A DNA stretch of 64,000 nt from Fuchsiella alkaliacetigena. GTDB taxonomy: Bacteria; Bacillota; Halanaerobiia; Halobacteroidales; Acetohalobiaceae. The DNA is taken from positions 29,027-93,026 of the forward strand of contig NZ_JALKBZ010000006.1 in assembly GCF_023227765.1 (NCBI RefSeq). Direction: 5' to 3'. Made by a program: the position numbers and the translations under genes. Below, one piece after another: positions 42,724 to 53,743 of this stretch (the first letter of the stretch is position 1; each line of letters opens with the position of its first letter). The notes beneath the pieces were generated by a model that ran no database searches, had not been told where the DNA came from, and was given only the letters and a program-made list of their open reading frames with translations.

Positions 42724-42898
42724 AGTTTTATCTAGATTATTCAAAATAATTAAAAATATACTATAATTTAATAAAATATTAACAAGATTTTTTGGATTTT
42801 TTCCTATATTATGTTAGTGATAGTTTAAAATTAGCTAAGCAAAGTTAAAAAGAGAAGTATCAATTTCTAAATTCAGCTGAGCAAGGGAGAAAATAAAT

Positions 42899-44473
42899 AT
42901 GAAAATAGAAAGAAATTTAGTGAAGATTATAACTCAACTCTTTGATACTTGTAGTGAACTGCTGTTTAAAGTTCAATCAATAGAGGATAAATCTATAGTG
43001 GAGGATTTAAATAATATACTTTCTGCCGTTAAAGATATGAATAATTTTTTTAAAAGAATTACTTTTAAAGATCCCGAATTAGAAAAAACAGACTTAAGAA
43101 CTATTCGTCATGATCTTTATACATATTTGAACCATATTTTAGGCTATAGTGAAATGCTAATTGAGGACTTAAATGATGAGCATGATAAAGAAATCCTTGA
43201 ATGCTTAGAGAGAGTCTATGGATTTGGCAGTCAACTACAGGACTTAATTCAAAGTCTAACTGATACTTCGCAGTTAATAGATATCAATTTAAACCATTTA
43301 ATTATTGATAAGATTGATTCTCAAGCAAAGATTAAAAAAGATACTTCTTCAGTACCTAAAGCTGAAGATAAGCAAGAGCATTTAGTACTTGTAGTTGATG
43401 ATGTTAAAATGAATAGAAATTTGCTTAAACGGAGGTTAAATAAGCTTAATTGTCAAGTTAAAGAAGCCAAGGGTGGTTATGAAGCTTTAGAGTTACTACA
43501 GAAAAATAGCTTTGATTTAATCTTATTAGATATAATGATGCCTGGGCTTGATGGATATCAAGTGCTATCTAAAATAAAGAAGGATAAAGAATTAAAACAC
43601 CTGCCAGTAATAATGATTTCAGCTGTAGATGAGATGGATAGTGTAGTTCGCTGCATTGAAGATGGGGCAGAGGATTATCTTGCTAAACCTTTTAATCCGA
43701 TATTGCTTAAAGCACGAGTTAATGCTTGCTTAACCAAAAAACGCTTTCATGATCAGCAAGAAGCTTATCAGCAAAGAATAGAAGAGTATAATCTGCTTTT
43801 GGAACAGCGAGTTCGAAAACAAGTTAAGAAAATCACTAAAGCACAGATGGAGACTATTTTTGCTTTATCTAAATTAACTGAATCTAGAGATCAAGAGACT
43901 GGCTTTCATTTAGAGCGGATACGTGAGTATGCTAAGCTATTGGCTTTGGAGTTAAGAAAGACTGAGTTCTATGAAGAAATTATAGATGATGAATTTATTG
44001 ATATAATTTATGCTGCTAGTCCCCTGCATGATATTGGTAAGGTAGGAGTTCCAGATCGTATTTTGCAAAAACCAGGTCAGCTTAGTGATGATGAGTTTGA
44101 GCTAATGAAAACTCATACCACTTTAGGAGCTGAAACCTTGCGAGCAGTTGATAAAGAGTCTGCCGATAATAAGTTTGTTAAGATGGGTATTGAAATTGCT
44201 GAAAGCCATCATGAAAAGTGGAATGGTCAGGGTTATCCTCAAGCTAAGAGAGGAAAAGAGATTCCTTTGCCGGCCCGGATTGTTGCTTTAGCAGATGTTT
44301 ATGATGCCCTAAGAGCTAAACGACATTATAAAGAGCCTTTTTCTCATAAAAAGTCCAAGAAAATAATTCTAGAATCTAGAGGTAGCCATTTTGAGCCAGC
44401 AATCGTGGACTCTTTTATAGCTTTGGAAGCAAAATTTGAAGAGATAAGGGCTGCTTTAAATGAAGGTAGTTAA
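42899..44473 (+). CDS. DHp-like/receiver/HD-GYP protein (c-di-GMP phosphodiesterase)
   Basis: A 524-residue protein. Residues about 60-130 match a histidine-kinase DHp helix pair (IRHDLYTYLNHILGYSEMLI, H71), but no ATPase domain follows. A receiver covers about 160-280 (LVVDDVKMNRNL, phospho-acceptor D211 in LLDIMMPG, switch Lys in AKPFNP). A coiled linker leads to an HD-GYP domain (about 315-500) with HD at 377-378 (LHDIGKVGVPD) and GYP at 445-447. It should hydrolyse c-di-GMP when phosphorylated. It is the first of a block of eight more signalling genes; the next gene is its paralogue. Confidence 0.88.
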   Translation: MKIERNLVKIITQLFDTCSELLFKVQSIEDKSIVEDLNNILSAVKDMNNFFKRITFKDPELEKTDLRTIRHDLYTYLNHILGYSEMLIEDLNDEHDKEILECLERVYGFGSQLQDLIQSLTDTSQLIDINLNHLIIDKIDSQAKIKKDTSSVPKAEDKQEHLVLVVDDVKMNRNLLKRRLNKLNCQVKEAKGGYEALELLQKNSFDLILLDIMMPGLDGYQVLSKIKKDKELKHLPVIMISAVDEMDSVVRCIEDGAEDYLAKPFNPILLKARVNACLTKKRFHDQQEAYQQRIEEYNLLLEQRVRKQVKKITKAQMETIFALSKLTESRDQETGFHLERIREYAKLLALELRKTEFYEEIIDDEFIDIIYAASPLHDIGKVGVPDRILQKPGQLSDDEFELMKTHTTLGAETLRAVDKESADNKFVKMGIEIAESHHEKWNGQGYPQAKRGKEIPLPARIVALADVYDALRAKRHYKEPFSHKKSKKIILESRGSHFEPAIVDSFIALEAKFEEIRAALNEGS

Positions 44474-44567
44474 GGAACAATGAAAAGTTTATTGGGAAAA
44501 ATCGACTCTTTATTTTCTTGATTAGGATAGATATTGAAATGCTGATGTCGCAATAGAGAGGAGATTT

Positions 44568-46265
44568 ATGATGAAGGTTGGAAAGCAAATAATCAATTCT
44601 ATGAATCAGTTAATTGATGATTGCAGTGAGTTAGTATCTCTGCTTCAGAGAATAGAAGCAGAATTTATTTTAAATGATTTAAATAAAGTGATTTCTTCAA
44701 TTAAAAACATGAATAATTTATTTAAAAAAATTATTTTTCAGGTTCCTGAATTAGAGGATATGGATTTAAGAACTATTCGTCATGATCTATATACACTGCT
44801 GAGTCATATTCTGGGTTATACTGAAATGTTAATGGAAGATTTAAATAAAGAAGAACACCGAGATGTTTTTGATTATTTAGAAAATATTCTTGAAAGTGGT
44901 AAACAACTGCATGATTTAATTAGAAATCTGGTTGATTTTTCGCAGTTAAGAGAGATAAATATTAAGCGGTTAACAAATATGGATATTCAGCCTAAAGAAA
45001 AAATAATCAAGAATAACTATTGGCAATGCTCTGAAAACAATGAGAAATATTCAATACTTGTTGTTGATGATATAGAAATAAATAGAAAGCTGCTAAAACG
45101 CAAATTAAATAAATTTGATTGCTTTGTTTATGAAGCAACGAGTGGATATCAGGCTTTGAAACTGTTAGAAAAAAATAATTTTGATTTAATTTTACTGGAT
45201 GTTATGATGCCAGGAATAGATGGGTATCAGGTATTGGAAGAGTTAAAACAAGATAAAAATTTAAAACACATTCCAGTAATTATGGTTTCTGCTTTGGATG
45301 AAATGGAAAGTGTAATTAAATGCATTGAAATTGGTGCTGAAGATTATCTTACTAAACCTTTTAACTCTGTATTACTTAAGGCGCGGATTAATGCATGTTT
45401 AGAGAAGAAACGTTTATATGATCAGCAACAAATTTATCAGCAAAAAATAGAAGAATATAGTTTATCTTTAGAATATCAACTTCGGAAAGCAAAAAAGCTT
45501 TATAAACAACTCAATAAAGAGTTGGAAAAGGCTCGTGAAATTCATAATCGTAATCTTCCCAAACAGCTTCCAGAGATCAAGGGTTTGAATTTAGCTACTT
45601 ATTATAGTCCTGCTAACAAAATTGGGGGAGATCTATATGATATTATTAGGTTTAAAGATAAACTTTTATTTTATCTCTCTGATGTAACAGGACATGGGAT
45701 TGATGCTGCGATGATGAGTGTCTATATTAAAAATATGATTGATACTTATTTTGAGTTGCACTCTGGAGATAGAGAATTAAAGCCTAAACAGGTACTCAAT
45801 TATTTGATTAAGCGATATATAGAAGAAAATTATCCTTTAGATTATTTCATAGCTATTTTTCTGGGAGTTCTTGATTTAAAAGAAACAAAGCTTAGATATT
45901 GTAGTGCAGGTATGCAGATTGCTCCGCTGCTATTAAAGGGAGAAGGTGAAATTAAAGAGCTTAAAGCAGGAAACTTGCCTATTTCACCTGTGTTATCAAA
46001 GGATTTGTTGGAATATCAAACAGAGGAAGTAGATCTTTTGCCGGGAGAAACTATATTTTTTAGTAGTGATGGTTTGGCAGAACAGATGGCGGCTGGAAAG
46101 TGTTACTATGATAGGCTTAAATTCATACTTAGAAAAAACTCTTCTTTAAAACCCAAAGATATATTACGGGTTATAAATAATGATTTTCAAGACTTTATTG
46201 CTAATACTACTAAAGACGATGATATTACTTGTTTAATTATGCAGATTGATCGTGGATTCTTATAG
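44568..46265 (+). CDS. DHp-like/receiver/PP2C (SpoIIE-type) phosphatase
   Basis: A 565-residue paralogue of the preceding gene: residues 1-300 align throughout, with the DHp-like IRHDLYTLLSHILGYTEMLM (H72) and the receiver D211 (LLDVMMPG). The output differs: a SpoIIE/RsbU-type serine phosphatase (about 320-560) with YYSPANKIGGDLYD, LSDVTGHGIDAAM, YCSAGMQ and FSSDGLAEQM. It should dephosphorylate an anti-anti-sigma (STAS) protein, feeding a partner-switching pathway. Start is ATG 44568 (or 44571) after GAGAGGAG. A fossil of the HD-GYP gene end follows directly. Confidence 0.88.
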   Translation: MMKVGKQIINSMNQLIDDCSELVSLLQRIEAEFILNDLNKVISSIKNMNNLFKKIIFQVPELEDMDLRTIRHDLYTLLSHILGYTEMLMEDLNKEEHRDVFDYLENILESGKQLHDLIRNLVDFSQLREINIKRLTNMDIQPKEKIIKNNYWQCSENNEKYSILVVDDIEINRKLLKRKLNKFDCFVYEATSGYQALKLLEKNNFDLILLDVMMPGIDGYQVLEELKQDKNLKHIPVIMVSALDEMESVIKCIEIGAEDYLTKPFNSVLLKARINACLEKKRLYDQQQIYQQKIEEYSLSLEYQLRKAKKLYKQLNKELEKAREIHNRNLPKQLPEIKGLNLATYYSPANKIGGDLYDIIRFKDKLLFYLSDVTGHGIDAAMMSVYIKNMIDTYFELHSGDRELKPKQVLNYLIKRYIEENYPLDYFIAIFLGVLDLKETKLRYCSAGMQIAPLLLKGEGEIKELKAGNLPISPVLSKDLLEYQTEEVDLLPGETIFFSSDGLAEQMAAGKCYYDRLKFILRKNSSLKPKDILRVINNDFQDFIANTTKDDDITCLIMQIDRGFL

Positions 46266-46318
46266 ATTTGGAAGCAAAGTTTGAAGAGATATGGACTTCT
46301 TTGAATAATGGATAGTAA
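46249..46318 (+). pseudogene. Fossil 3' end of an HD-GYP gene behind the PP2C gene
   Basis: The 70 bp here align with the last 72 bp of the HD-GYP gene (44402-44473): ATCGTGGAtTCT, TTGGAAGCAAAgTTTGAAGA and the TAA-containing end, with roughly four in five bases identical and a 2-bp deletion. The segment begins inside the last PP2C codons, in another frame, and continues past its stop. It is best read as leftover sequence from a tandem duplicate whose HD-GYP domain was replaced by the PP2C domain. Confidence 0.75.
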
Positions 46319-46451
46319 TCAAATAAAGTAAACTTGAAGCTACTGTTAATCGGATTTAGACAGACTAGAAATAAATCAGGTCGAATATGATTTTGAAGTA
46401 GCTCTAAAAAAGATAGTAAACTTCTTAGCTAGACTGGGAGGTAATCAAAAA

Positions 46452-48452
46452 ATGAAAATGCTTAATACTTATTACCAGGATCAAGAGAACTTAAATAAGT
46501 TTATTGAAAAGAATGAACTGGATGATAATAATTTGTTAGTCCAAGTATTTGCTGGTAATTATAACCAAGAACACATAACTCAGCTTGTAACTGAGTTGAA
46601 ATCCCTATTGCCTGAGGCGGTTGTCTTAGGCACAACTACTGGTGGAGAGATAATCGATGGGGAGAATAAAGAGGAAACTACTGTTTTGTCTTTTGCTAGC
46701 TTTAAAAAGACCAGTTTAGACTCCATTTTTCTGCCCTATAATGGAGAAAGTAGTTTTGAATTAGGAAAGAAAATAGGTAGCGAGTTGATTTCAGAATCAA
46801 CACAAGCTATTATTCTATTTTCAGACTGGGTTAATATTAAAGAAGATTTACTTAAAGGGATCAAGGCTGTTGATAGCGGAGTTATAATTGCCGGGGGCAA
46901 GGCGGGGGATAATTGTGAATTCGAATTTAAAAATAATCGGATTTTTCTTAATCAAAAGATTTCTAGAACTGGAGTTGTAGGAGTTGCCCTTAATAGTCAG
47001 GAGCTAAAAGTTTATTCTGATTATAATTTAGGCTGGCAGAAGATTGGTAAGCAGATGGAGGTTACTAATAGTCAGGGAAGCAGAGTATATACGATAGATA
47101 ATCAACCAGCTTATGATATTTATGCTAAATATTTAGGTCAAGATGTCGCCCGAGGACTACCCCAGACAGCCGGCCCAGCATTTCCTTTGCTGGTGGAAAA
47201 GGATGGAATTTTAGTTGCTCGAGGGGCGGTAGCAAAACATGATGATGGCTCTCTAACTTTTGGCGGTTATTTGCCCCAAGGCTCAAAGGTATATTTAAGT
47301 TATGCCCATATTGATTCAATTATCGATAATAATAGAGAACTGCTCTCTAGATTAAAAAAAGAGATTGCGCCGGAGGGAATCTATATTTATTCTTGTGCAA
47401 GCAGAAAAGCAGCCTTGCAGCAGAATTTAGATCGAGAGTTAAAGTTTCTAAAAGATGTTGCTCCCACAGCTGGTTTTTTTACTTATAGTGAATTTTACAC
47501 TGGAGAACAAACAAGTAGCCTACTCAATACAACACTGACTATACTTGCCTTATCGGAAGGAGGAGCAGTTGAGACTGAAATTGAAGTTCCTGATTCTGAG
47601 CTAGAAGATGACTGGGATACAAATACAATTAAAACTTTAACTACTTTGGCAAATACTGTAACTTCTGAACTGGAAGCTGCTAAGGAAGAAGCTGAGGCTG
47701 CTACTCAAGCTAAGAGTGAATTTTTAGCTAATATGAGTCATGAGCTGCGTACTCCAATGAATGCCATTATCGGTTATAGTGAAATGTTATTGGAGGATGC
47801 ACAGGAGATGGAGCTTGATCTTTTTATTGATGACTTAGGAAAGATACAGGCGGCAGGAAAGCACCTGCTGTCTTTGATTAACGATATTTTGGATTTATCT
47901 AAGATAGAAGCAGGTAAAATGGATCTATATTTTGAGACTTTTGATTTGGAGGAGGAAATAAGAGGAGCAGCTGATACTGTGGCTCATTTGATAGAAAAAA
48001 ATAATAATCAGTTGCAGTTGGAGATAGCTTCGAATTTAGGGAAGATGTATAGTGATTTGACAAAGCTAAAACAGGTATTGATTAATTTACTTAGTAATGC
48101 AGCTAAATTTACTGAAGAAGGGACTATAACTTTAAGAACGCAGTTGTTAGATGCTTCGGAAGAGTTTGTTTGTTTGCAGGTAGAAGATACAGGAATTGGT
48201 ATGAGCGAAGAACAATTAGCTGAACTATTTGAAGCCTTTACGCAGGCTGATGCTTCAACTACTAGAAATTATGGGGGTACTGGCTTAGGACTAACTATTA
48301 GCAAGTCTTTTTGTGAAATGATGGGTGGAGGAATAGACGTAGAAAGTGAGTTAGGTAAAGGTTCTACTTTTACTGTTAAATTGCCAGTCAATGCTAAGGC
48401 AGATAATGAAGCTTTGACTGATAAAAGTCAAGAAAAAGAGAGGAACTTTTAG
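46452..48452 (+). CDS. FIST-domain sensor histidine kinase
   Basis: A 666-residue cytoplasmic protein with no membrane segment. FIST_N covers about 20-195 ([27 protein letters not shown]) and FIST_C about 200-380 ([17 protein letters not shown]-like [11 protein letters not shown]). FIST is thought to sense small ligands such as amino acids. After a short coil come HisKA ([19 protein letters not shown]430) and HATPase ([33 protein letters not shown]). No receiver is attached, so it must phosphorylate other proteins, most likely the neighbouring receivers. Confidence 0.88.
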   Translation: MKMLNTYYQDQENLNKFIEKNELDDNNLLVQVFAGNYNQEHITQLVTELKSLLPEAVVLGTTTGGEIIDGENKEETTVLSFASFKKTSLDSIFLPYNGESSFELGKKIGSELISESTQAIILFSDWVNIKEDLLKGIKAVDSGVIIAGGKAGDNCEFEFKNNRIFLNQKISRTGVVGVALNSQELKVYSDYNLGWQKIGKQMEVTNSQGSRVYTIDNQPAYDIYAKYLGQDVARGLPQTAGPAFPLLVEKDGILVARGAVAKHDDGSLTFGGYLPQGSKVYLSYAHIDSIIDNNRELLSRLKKEIAPEGIYIYSCASRKAALQQNLDRELKFLKDVAPTAGFFTYSEFYTGEQTSSLLNTTLTILALSEGGAVETEIEVPDSELEDDWDTNTIKTLTTLANTVTSELEAAKEEAEAATQAKSEFLANMSHELRTPMNAIIGYSEMLLEDAQEMELDLFIDDLGKIQAAGKHLLSLINDILDLSKIEAGKMDLYFETFDLEEEIRGAADTVAHLIEKNNNQLQLEIASNLGKMYSDLTKLKQVLINLLSNAAKFTEEGTITLRTQLLDASEEFVCLQVEDTGIGMSEEQLAELFEAFTQADASTTRNYGGTGLGLTISKSFCEMMGGGIDVESELGKGSTFTVKLPVNAKADNEALTDKSQEKERNF

Positions 48453-48503
48453 GTCATATGAGAGCTTTACTTAAAAAGATTTGTTAATCGAGGAGAATAT
48501 AAA

Positions 48504-50279
48504 ATGATAGCTTTCTTATTTTTTCTAACTATGTTTATCTATTTATTAATCGGTAGTTATGGTTTTTCTCTTAATTCTAAAAGTAGCTGTAATCGTATCT
48601 TTGCTCTAATTTCTTTATTTATGGCTTTTTGGGCCTTTACTATTGGTCAAATGACTATGGCTCCTACGGAGGAATTAGCTTTCTTTTGGGTAAGACTTTC
48701 GGTTTTTAGTTGGACTATTTTGCCAGTGATGATTTTACACTTTGTTTTAATTTTAACTAAGTCTAAGTTTTTAGAATATCGCTGTTTTTATTTTTTAAAC
48801 TATCTGCCGGGTTTGCTTTTTGCTTATGGAAATTTCACTAACTCTCATGTGGATTATTTTGTTCAGCAAAGCTGGGGTTGGGCTTTTAGCAATTCTCTTA
48901 CTTCTGGTTGGTATATAGCTCATACTGTTTACTACCTATTCATTATTTTATTTGCTTGCTTTTTATTATGGAGATGGGGTAAAAAATCTCAGCAAGAGAG
49001 ATTTAAAAAACAGGCTAGAATTATAATCAGGGGTCTTAGTTTATTTTTAGTCTTAGTTTTTATTCTGCAAAGAGTTTTACCCCAATTGGTAGATATATAT
49101 CTGCCTTCTTTTTATTCAGTTTTTGGAATTATTTGGTTTTTGGCTATGTGGCTAGCTATTACTAAGTATCGTTTATTAACCTTTACCCCAGATATTGCTA
49201 CCGAAGAGATTATGGCTAATATACTGGATCTTTTGATTTTGGTAGATCGTGAAGGGAAGGTAATTCGAGTTAATAAGCAGACGGAAATACTGCTTGGTTT
49301 TTCGGAAGAGGAATTGACTGATAAAAAGGCTAGTAATATAGTTTTGGAAAGAGAAGAGTTTTCACAGCAAATGGGAATGGTAGTTTTGGTTGGTGAATCT
49401 CAGTTTGAAGGAGAGTTTAACTATCTAACTAAGGAAGACGATTTATTACCGGTTCGAGTTAAGGCTACGGCAGTAAAAGAGGATAAGAAGCTGTTGGGAG
49501 TAGTGATTGCTGCTCAGGATCTGCGTCAGGAAAGAGAGTTGGAAGCTAAAGCAGTGGAGTTGAAACTAGCTAAGGAAGAAGCTGAGGCTGCTACTAAAGC
49601 TAAGAGCGAATTTTTAGCTAATATGAGCCATGAACTACGCACTCCTATGAATGCCATTATCGGTTATAGTGAAATGTTATTTGAGGAAGCCGAAGAGATG
49701 GAACTGGAGGTTTTTGCTAATGACTTAGAAAAGATTCAGTCTGCTGGCAAACACTTGCTGTCTTTAATTAATGATATTTTGGATCTATCGAAGATAGAAG
49801 CGGGGAAGATGGAGCTTTATTTGGAGACTTTTGATTTAAATGAAGAAATTGAAAATGTAGTGGATACGGTTGCTCATTTAGTAGAAAAGAATAATAATCA
49901 GTTTCAGATAGAGGTAGAGCCTGATTTGGGGAAGATGCACAGTGATTTAACTAAGCTCAGGCAGATACTAATTAATTTATTGAGCAATGCAGCTAAGTTT
50001 ACCGAAAATGGAAGTATAACTTTACGGGTAGAGACTGCTTCGTCAGGAGAAGTTTCTTTTGAAGTGGAGGATACCGGAATTGGGATGAGCAAAGAGCAGT
50101 TAGCTAAGTTATTTGAAGCCTTTACTCAGGCAGATACTTCGACTACTAGAGAATATGGAGGCACTGGCTTAGGGCTAACTATTAGCAAAGTTTTTTGTGA
50201 AATGCTGGGTGGAGAGATAGAGGTGGAGAGTGAGCTAGGAAAAGGTTCTATCTTTACTGTGAAATTACCAATGAATTAG
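48504..50279 (+). CDS. Membrane 7TM-PAS sensor histidine kinase
   Basis: A 591-residue kinase. The first 225 residues form seven hydrophobic segments of the histidine-kinase N-terminal 7TM type ([20 protein letters not shown], then [13 protein letters not shown]). A PAS domain is at about 235-345 ([20 protein letters not shown]). Then HisKA (H376 in [19 protein letters not shown]) and HATPase ([20 protein letters not shown]) follow. The kinase core is a close copy of those of its neighbours at 46452 and 51516. It starts 51 bp behind the FIST kinase, with GAGGAG upstream. Confidence 0.88.
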   Translation: MIAFLFFLTMFIYLLIGSYGFSLNSKSSCNRIFALISLFMAFWAFTIGQMTMAPTEELAFFWVRLSVFSWTILPVMILHFVLILTKSKFLEYRCFYFLNYLPGLLFAYGNFTNSHVDYFVQQSWGWAFSNSLTSGWYIAHTVYYLFIILFACFLLWRWGKKSQQERFKKQARIIIRGLSLFLVLVFILQRVLPQLVDIYLPSFYSVFGIIWFLAMWLAITKYRLLTFTPDIATEEIMANILDLLILVDREGKVIRVNKQTEILLGFSEEELTDKKASNIVLEREEFSQQMGMVVLVGESQFEGEFNYLTKEDDLLPVRVKATAVKEDKKLLGVVIAAQDLRQERELEAKAVELKLAKEEAEAATKAKSEFLANMSHELRTPMNAIIGYSEMLFEEAEEMELEVFANDLEKIQSAGKHLLSLINDILDLSKIEAGKMELYLETFDLNEEIENVVDTVAHLVEKNNNQFQIEVEPDLGKMHSDLTKLRQILINLLSNAAKFTENGSITLRVETASSGEVSFEVEDTGIGMSKEQLAKLFEAFTQADTSTTREYGGTGLGLTISKVFCEMLGGEIEVESELGKGSIFTVKLPMN

Positions 50280-50352
50280 GAGATAACTTAGTTTTTTAGG
50301 ATAAGTAGCTAATTAAGAGAAGTCTTATAATAATACAAGGAGTGGTCTATTT

Positions 50353-51519
50353 ATGAAAACTGAAGAAGGAAAAGACTTGCAATTGGATATTCGTTTAGGT
50401 TCATCCTTTGCTCAGGATAGTATTAGAGCGGTTAGGGAAGTAGCTGCTCAAATTCGCCAAGCTGATCCTAATGCGGTGGTGATCTTTTTTTGTTCATCGC
50501 GTTATGACCATAATTTGATAGCTGAAGCTATGCGTGAAGAATTTTCTGAGCAGACGGTGATTGGTTGTACGAGTGCCGGAGAATTGGTTGGTGAGGCAGG
50601 ATATAAAGAAGGAGGCTTGGTTGGTGCTAGTCTTTTATCTCCTCACTTAATAGCTCATCCTCATTTGATGGATAACCTTTCTGATTATGTAGCGGATAGG
50701 GCCCGAAATTTAGCAGATCAGCTATGTGAGCAGTTGCTTTTAGCAGATGCTTATGACCCTAAACGTCAATTTGGTCTATTATTAATTGATGGGATATCTT
50801 TGCGAGAGGAGGTAGTAGCTGCTTCGCTATATAATTGTTTAGAGGGGGTGCCAATATTTGGAGGTTCTGCTGCTGATGAACTAAACTTTGAAGAAACCTT
50901 AGTTTATTATGATGGTGAATTTCATTCTGATAGTGCTGTTTTTACCTTATTTGAGTGTGATTTGCCTTTTCAAGTTTTCCGCTTTCAGCATTTTGAGCCA
51001 ACCGATAAACGTTTGGTGATTACCGAGGCAGATCCTGCCACCAGAATAGTCTTTGAAATTAATGGGCTACCTGCTGCTGAGGCATTCGCTGAAGCAATTG
51101 AAGTGCCAATTGAAGAATTTGATGCTGATGTTTTTGCTGCTAATCCGTTGATGCTTCGAGTTGGTGGTGAGTGGTATGTTCGGGCAGTTCAAAGTGCTAA
51201 TCCAGATGGTAGTTTGAGCTTTTGGTGTGCTATAGATAAAGGATTAGTTCTAACTGTGGGTCAGGGCCAAGACTTAGTAAAGAATATTGCCAATAGTATG
51301 GATACCCTGCGTTCTACCTTTTCGGATTTGCGTTTTGTGCTGGGATGTGATTGTCTTTTTCGTCGCTTAGAGCTTTTACAAAAAAATAGGCTTAATGATG
51401 CTTCAACTCTGTTTAAAGGGATGCCTTACTTAGGCTTTAGTACATATGGGGAACAGTATAATGGCTTACATATTAATCAAACATTGACAGGAGTGGTTAT
51501 TGGAGGTAATAGCAAATGA
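50353..51519 (+). CDS. Stand-alone FIST-domain sensor protein
   Basis: A 388-residue soluble protein consisting of FIST_N ([40 protein letters not shown]) and FIST_C (FGEQYNG-like [13 protein letters not shown] near the end; [16 protein letters not shown]). It has no output domain. Its stop overlaps the start of the hybrid kinase gene as ATGA, so it is probably the ligand-binding partner of that kinase. Compare the fused arrangement in the gene at 46452. Confidence 0.88.
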   Translation: MKTEEGKDLQLDIRLGSSFAQDSIRAVREVAAQIRQADPNAVVIFFCSSRYDHNLIAEAMREEFSEQTVIGCTSAGELVGEAGYKEGGLVGASLLSPHLIAHPHLMDNLSDYVADRARNLADQLCEQLLLADAYDPKRQFGLLLIDGISLREEVVAASLYNCLEGVPIFGGSAADELNFEETLVYYDGEFHSDSAVFTLFECDLPFQVFRFQHFEPTDKRLVITEADPATRIVFEINGLPAAEAFAEAIEVPIEEFDADVFAANPLMLRVGGEWYVRAVQSANPDGSLSFWCAIDKGLVLTVGQGQDLVKNIANSMDTLRSTFSDLRFVLGCDCLFRRLELLQKNRLNDASTLFKGMPYLGFSTYGEQYNGLHINQTLTGVVIGGNSK

Positions 51520-53339
51520 CTGTTAAACAGAAGCAGAAATTAGAAGAGCGTATTCTAAAGCTAGAGTCTGAGTTAGAGCGTCAGCAGAAGATAAACCAGG
51601 TTTTAATGGATCGGGTTGAGCAATCTATTGATGCAGCCGATAGTAGTTATGCTCTTTTTGAGCACAATGTTATTTTGCAGAATGCTGTAAGTAAGCGTAC
51701 TGCTGATCTGGAACAGACTAATGAAGAGTTGCGTCAGCAACGAGAACAGTTAAAACAAACACAAAAAGAACTAGAGAAAGCTAATCAAGCTAAGAGCACT
51801 TTTTTGGCTAATATGAGCCATGAATTAAGAACTCCTATGAATGCTATTATTGGTTATAGTGAAATGCTTCTGGAAGATGCTGAAGAAATGGAGCTGGATT
51901 TTTTTATTGATGATTTAAGAAAGATACAGACAGCAGGCAAACACCTGCTTTCTTTAATTAATGATATTTTGGATCTATCCAAGATAGAAGCAGGGAAGAT
52001 GGAGTTATATTTAGAAAGTTTTGATTTGGAGGCGGAAGTAAGAGAAGTAGTTGATACTGTAGCTCACCTGATGGAGAAGAATAGTAATCAATTTCAGCTA
52101 GAGATAGCTTCAAATTTAGACAAGATGTATAGTGATCTAACCAAGCTTAAACAAGTGCTGATTAATTTACTTAGTAATGCAGCTAAATTTACCGAAGAGG
52201 GCACTATAACTTTAAGAGTAGAATTGATAGAGGGTTCCGAAGAATTCGTTTCTTTTCAGGTAGAGGATACTGGAATTGGAATGAGTTCAGAACAAGTAAA
52301 TAAGCTATTTGAAGCCTTTACCCAGGCTGATGCTTCAACTACCAGAAGGTATGGCGGTACTGGTTTGGGACTGGCAATTAGTAAGGTTTTTTGTGAAATG
52401 TTAGGTGGAGAGATAACTGTAGAAAGTGAGCTAGGTACAGGATCTACTTTTACTGTTCAATTACCAGTTAATACCAAAGAGGATAAGAGAGACTCGACTG
52501 ATAGTAAATATAAAAAGATAAAAAATAAAGAAGAAACAGTAAAGATAACAACTAGAAGTCAGGAAGAAGCTCCACAACTTAAGAAAAAAGAAGAGTTAGT
52601 TTTAGTTATTGATGATGAAAGTTCAGTTAGAGAGCTGCTAGCTCGTTATTTAACTAAAGAAGGCTTGCAAGTAGTAACAGCTTCTTCCGGGGAAGAGGGC
52701 TTGAAGCTGGCTAAAGAAGTAAAACCAAAGGTTATTATCTTAGATGTGATGATGCCTGGAAAGGATGGCTGGTCAGTACTGATGGAGCTAAAATCAAGCC
52801 AAGAGTTGCAGCAGATACCGGTAATTATGTCAACTATAATCGATGAAAAAAACAAGGGCTATGCTTTAGGAGCAGCAGCATACTTGACTAAACCGGTAAA
52901 GCGGGATGCCTTGCAAAAGGCTTTAAATAAATTAAGATTAAAGCCCAATTCTTCAGTATTAGTAGTGGAAGATGACCAGCAAACTAGAGAATTGTTACGC
53001 AAAATTTTAGAGAGTGAGGATTATGCTGTTTTGGAGGCTGAGAATGGTCAGGTAGCTTTGGATATTTTAAGGGAGATAGATGATCTACCTGGGATAATTT
53101 TATTGGATTTGATGATGCCTCAAATGGATGGATTTCAGTTTGTTGAGGAACTAAATAAAGAAGTCGATTATCATAATATTCCCGTGTTAGTAATTACAGC
53201 TAAGAAGCTTACTCAAGCAGATAGAGATAGGCTAAACGGATACGTGGAGAAAATCATAACTAAAGGAAGTATTAATAAAGATCAACTATTAGCTTATATT
53301 TCTTCGGCAGTATCGACTTTAAAAGAGTGTAGGAGTTAA
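51516..53339 (+). CDS. Hybrid histidine kinase with two C-terminal receivers
   Basis: A 607-residue cytoplasmic protein. It comprises a coiled coil (1-95), HisKA (H102 in [19 protein letters not shown]), HATPase (about 205-320), receiver 1 (about 360-475; [23 protein letters not shown]) and receiver 2 (about 480-600; [25 protein letters not shown]). It has no sensor of its own, and the FIST protein encoded immediately upstream with ATGA overlap is the probable input. Receiver 2 lacks the usual Lys-Pro switch ([11 protein letters not shown]), typical of degenerate receivers. Confidence 0.88.
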   Translation: MTVKQKQKLEERILKLESELERQQKINQVLMDRVEQSIDAADSSYALFEHNVILQNAVSKRTADLEQTNEELRQQREQLKQTQKELEKANQAKSTFLANMSHELRTPMNAIIGYSEMLLEDAEEMELDFFIDDLRKIQTAGKHLLSLINDILDLSKIEAGKMELYLESFDLEAEVREVVDTVAHLMEKNSNQFQLEIASNLDKMYSDLTKLKQVLINLLSNAAKFTEEGTITLRVELIEGSEEFVSFQVEDTGIGMSSEQVNKLFEAFTQADASTTRRYGGTGLGLAISKVFCEMLGGEITVESELGTGSTFTVQLPVNTKEDKRDSTDSKYKKIKNKEETVKITTRSQEEAPQLKKKEELVLVIDDESSVRELLARYLTKEGLQVVTASSGEEGLKLAKEVKPKVIILDVMMPGKDGWSVLMELKSSQELQQIPVIMSTIIDEKNKGYALGAAAYLTKPVKRDALQKALNKLRLKPNSSVLVVEDDQQTRELLRKILESEDYAVLEAENGQVALDILREIDDLPGIILLDLMMPQMDGFQFVEELNKEVDYHNIPVLVITAKKLTQADRDRLNGYVEKIITKGSINKDQLLAYISSAVSTLKECRS

Positions 53340-53374
53340 CTCAAAGATTTATATAATTAAAAAGGAGGAGCAAA

Positions 53375-53734
53375 ATGGCTAAAATACTGTTAGTTGAGGA
53401 TAATGAAATGAATCGTGATATGTTATCACGGCGATTGAAAAGAAAGGGTTTTGAAGTTGAAGTAGCTATAAATGGTTCAGAGGGAGTAGCTAAAACTCTG
53501 GAAGAAGAGCCTGATTTAGTCTTAATGGATATGAGCTTACCTGTGATGGATGGCTGGGAGGCAACTAAACAGATTAAAGCTGATCTTGGTACAAAAGAGA
53601 TCCCAATTATTGCTTTGACTGCTCATGCTATGTCTGGAGATAGACAGAAATGTTTAGATGCTGGCTGTGATGAGTTTGAAACGAAACCGGTACAGATGAA
53701 TAAACTGTTGACTAAGATTGAATCATTGCTTTAG
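53375..53734 (+). CDS. Single-domain response regulator (DivK-like)
   Basis: A 119-residue receiver without output domain: ILLVEDNEMNRDML (acidic pocket), VLMDMSLPVMDGWEATKQI (phospho-acceptor Asp), ALTAHAMSGDRQKCLDAGCD and ETKPVQ (switch Lys). Such proteins shuttle phosphoryl groups or bind targets directly. It lies 35 bp behind the hybrid kinase behind AAGGAGGAG, so it is likely its partner. Confidence 0.92.
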   Translation: MAKILLVEDNEMNRDMLSRRLKRKGFEVEVAINGSEGVAKTLEEEPDLVLMDMSLPVMDGWEATKQIKADLGTKEIPIIALTAHAMSGDRQKCLDAGCDEFETKPVQMNKLLTKIESLL

Positions 53735-53743
53735 TTATAAAGG

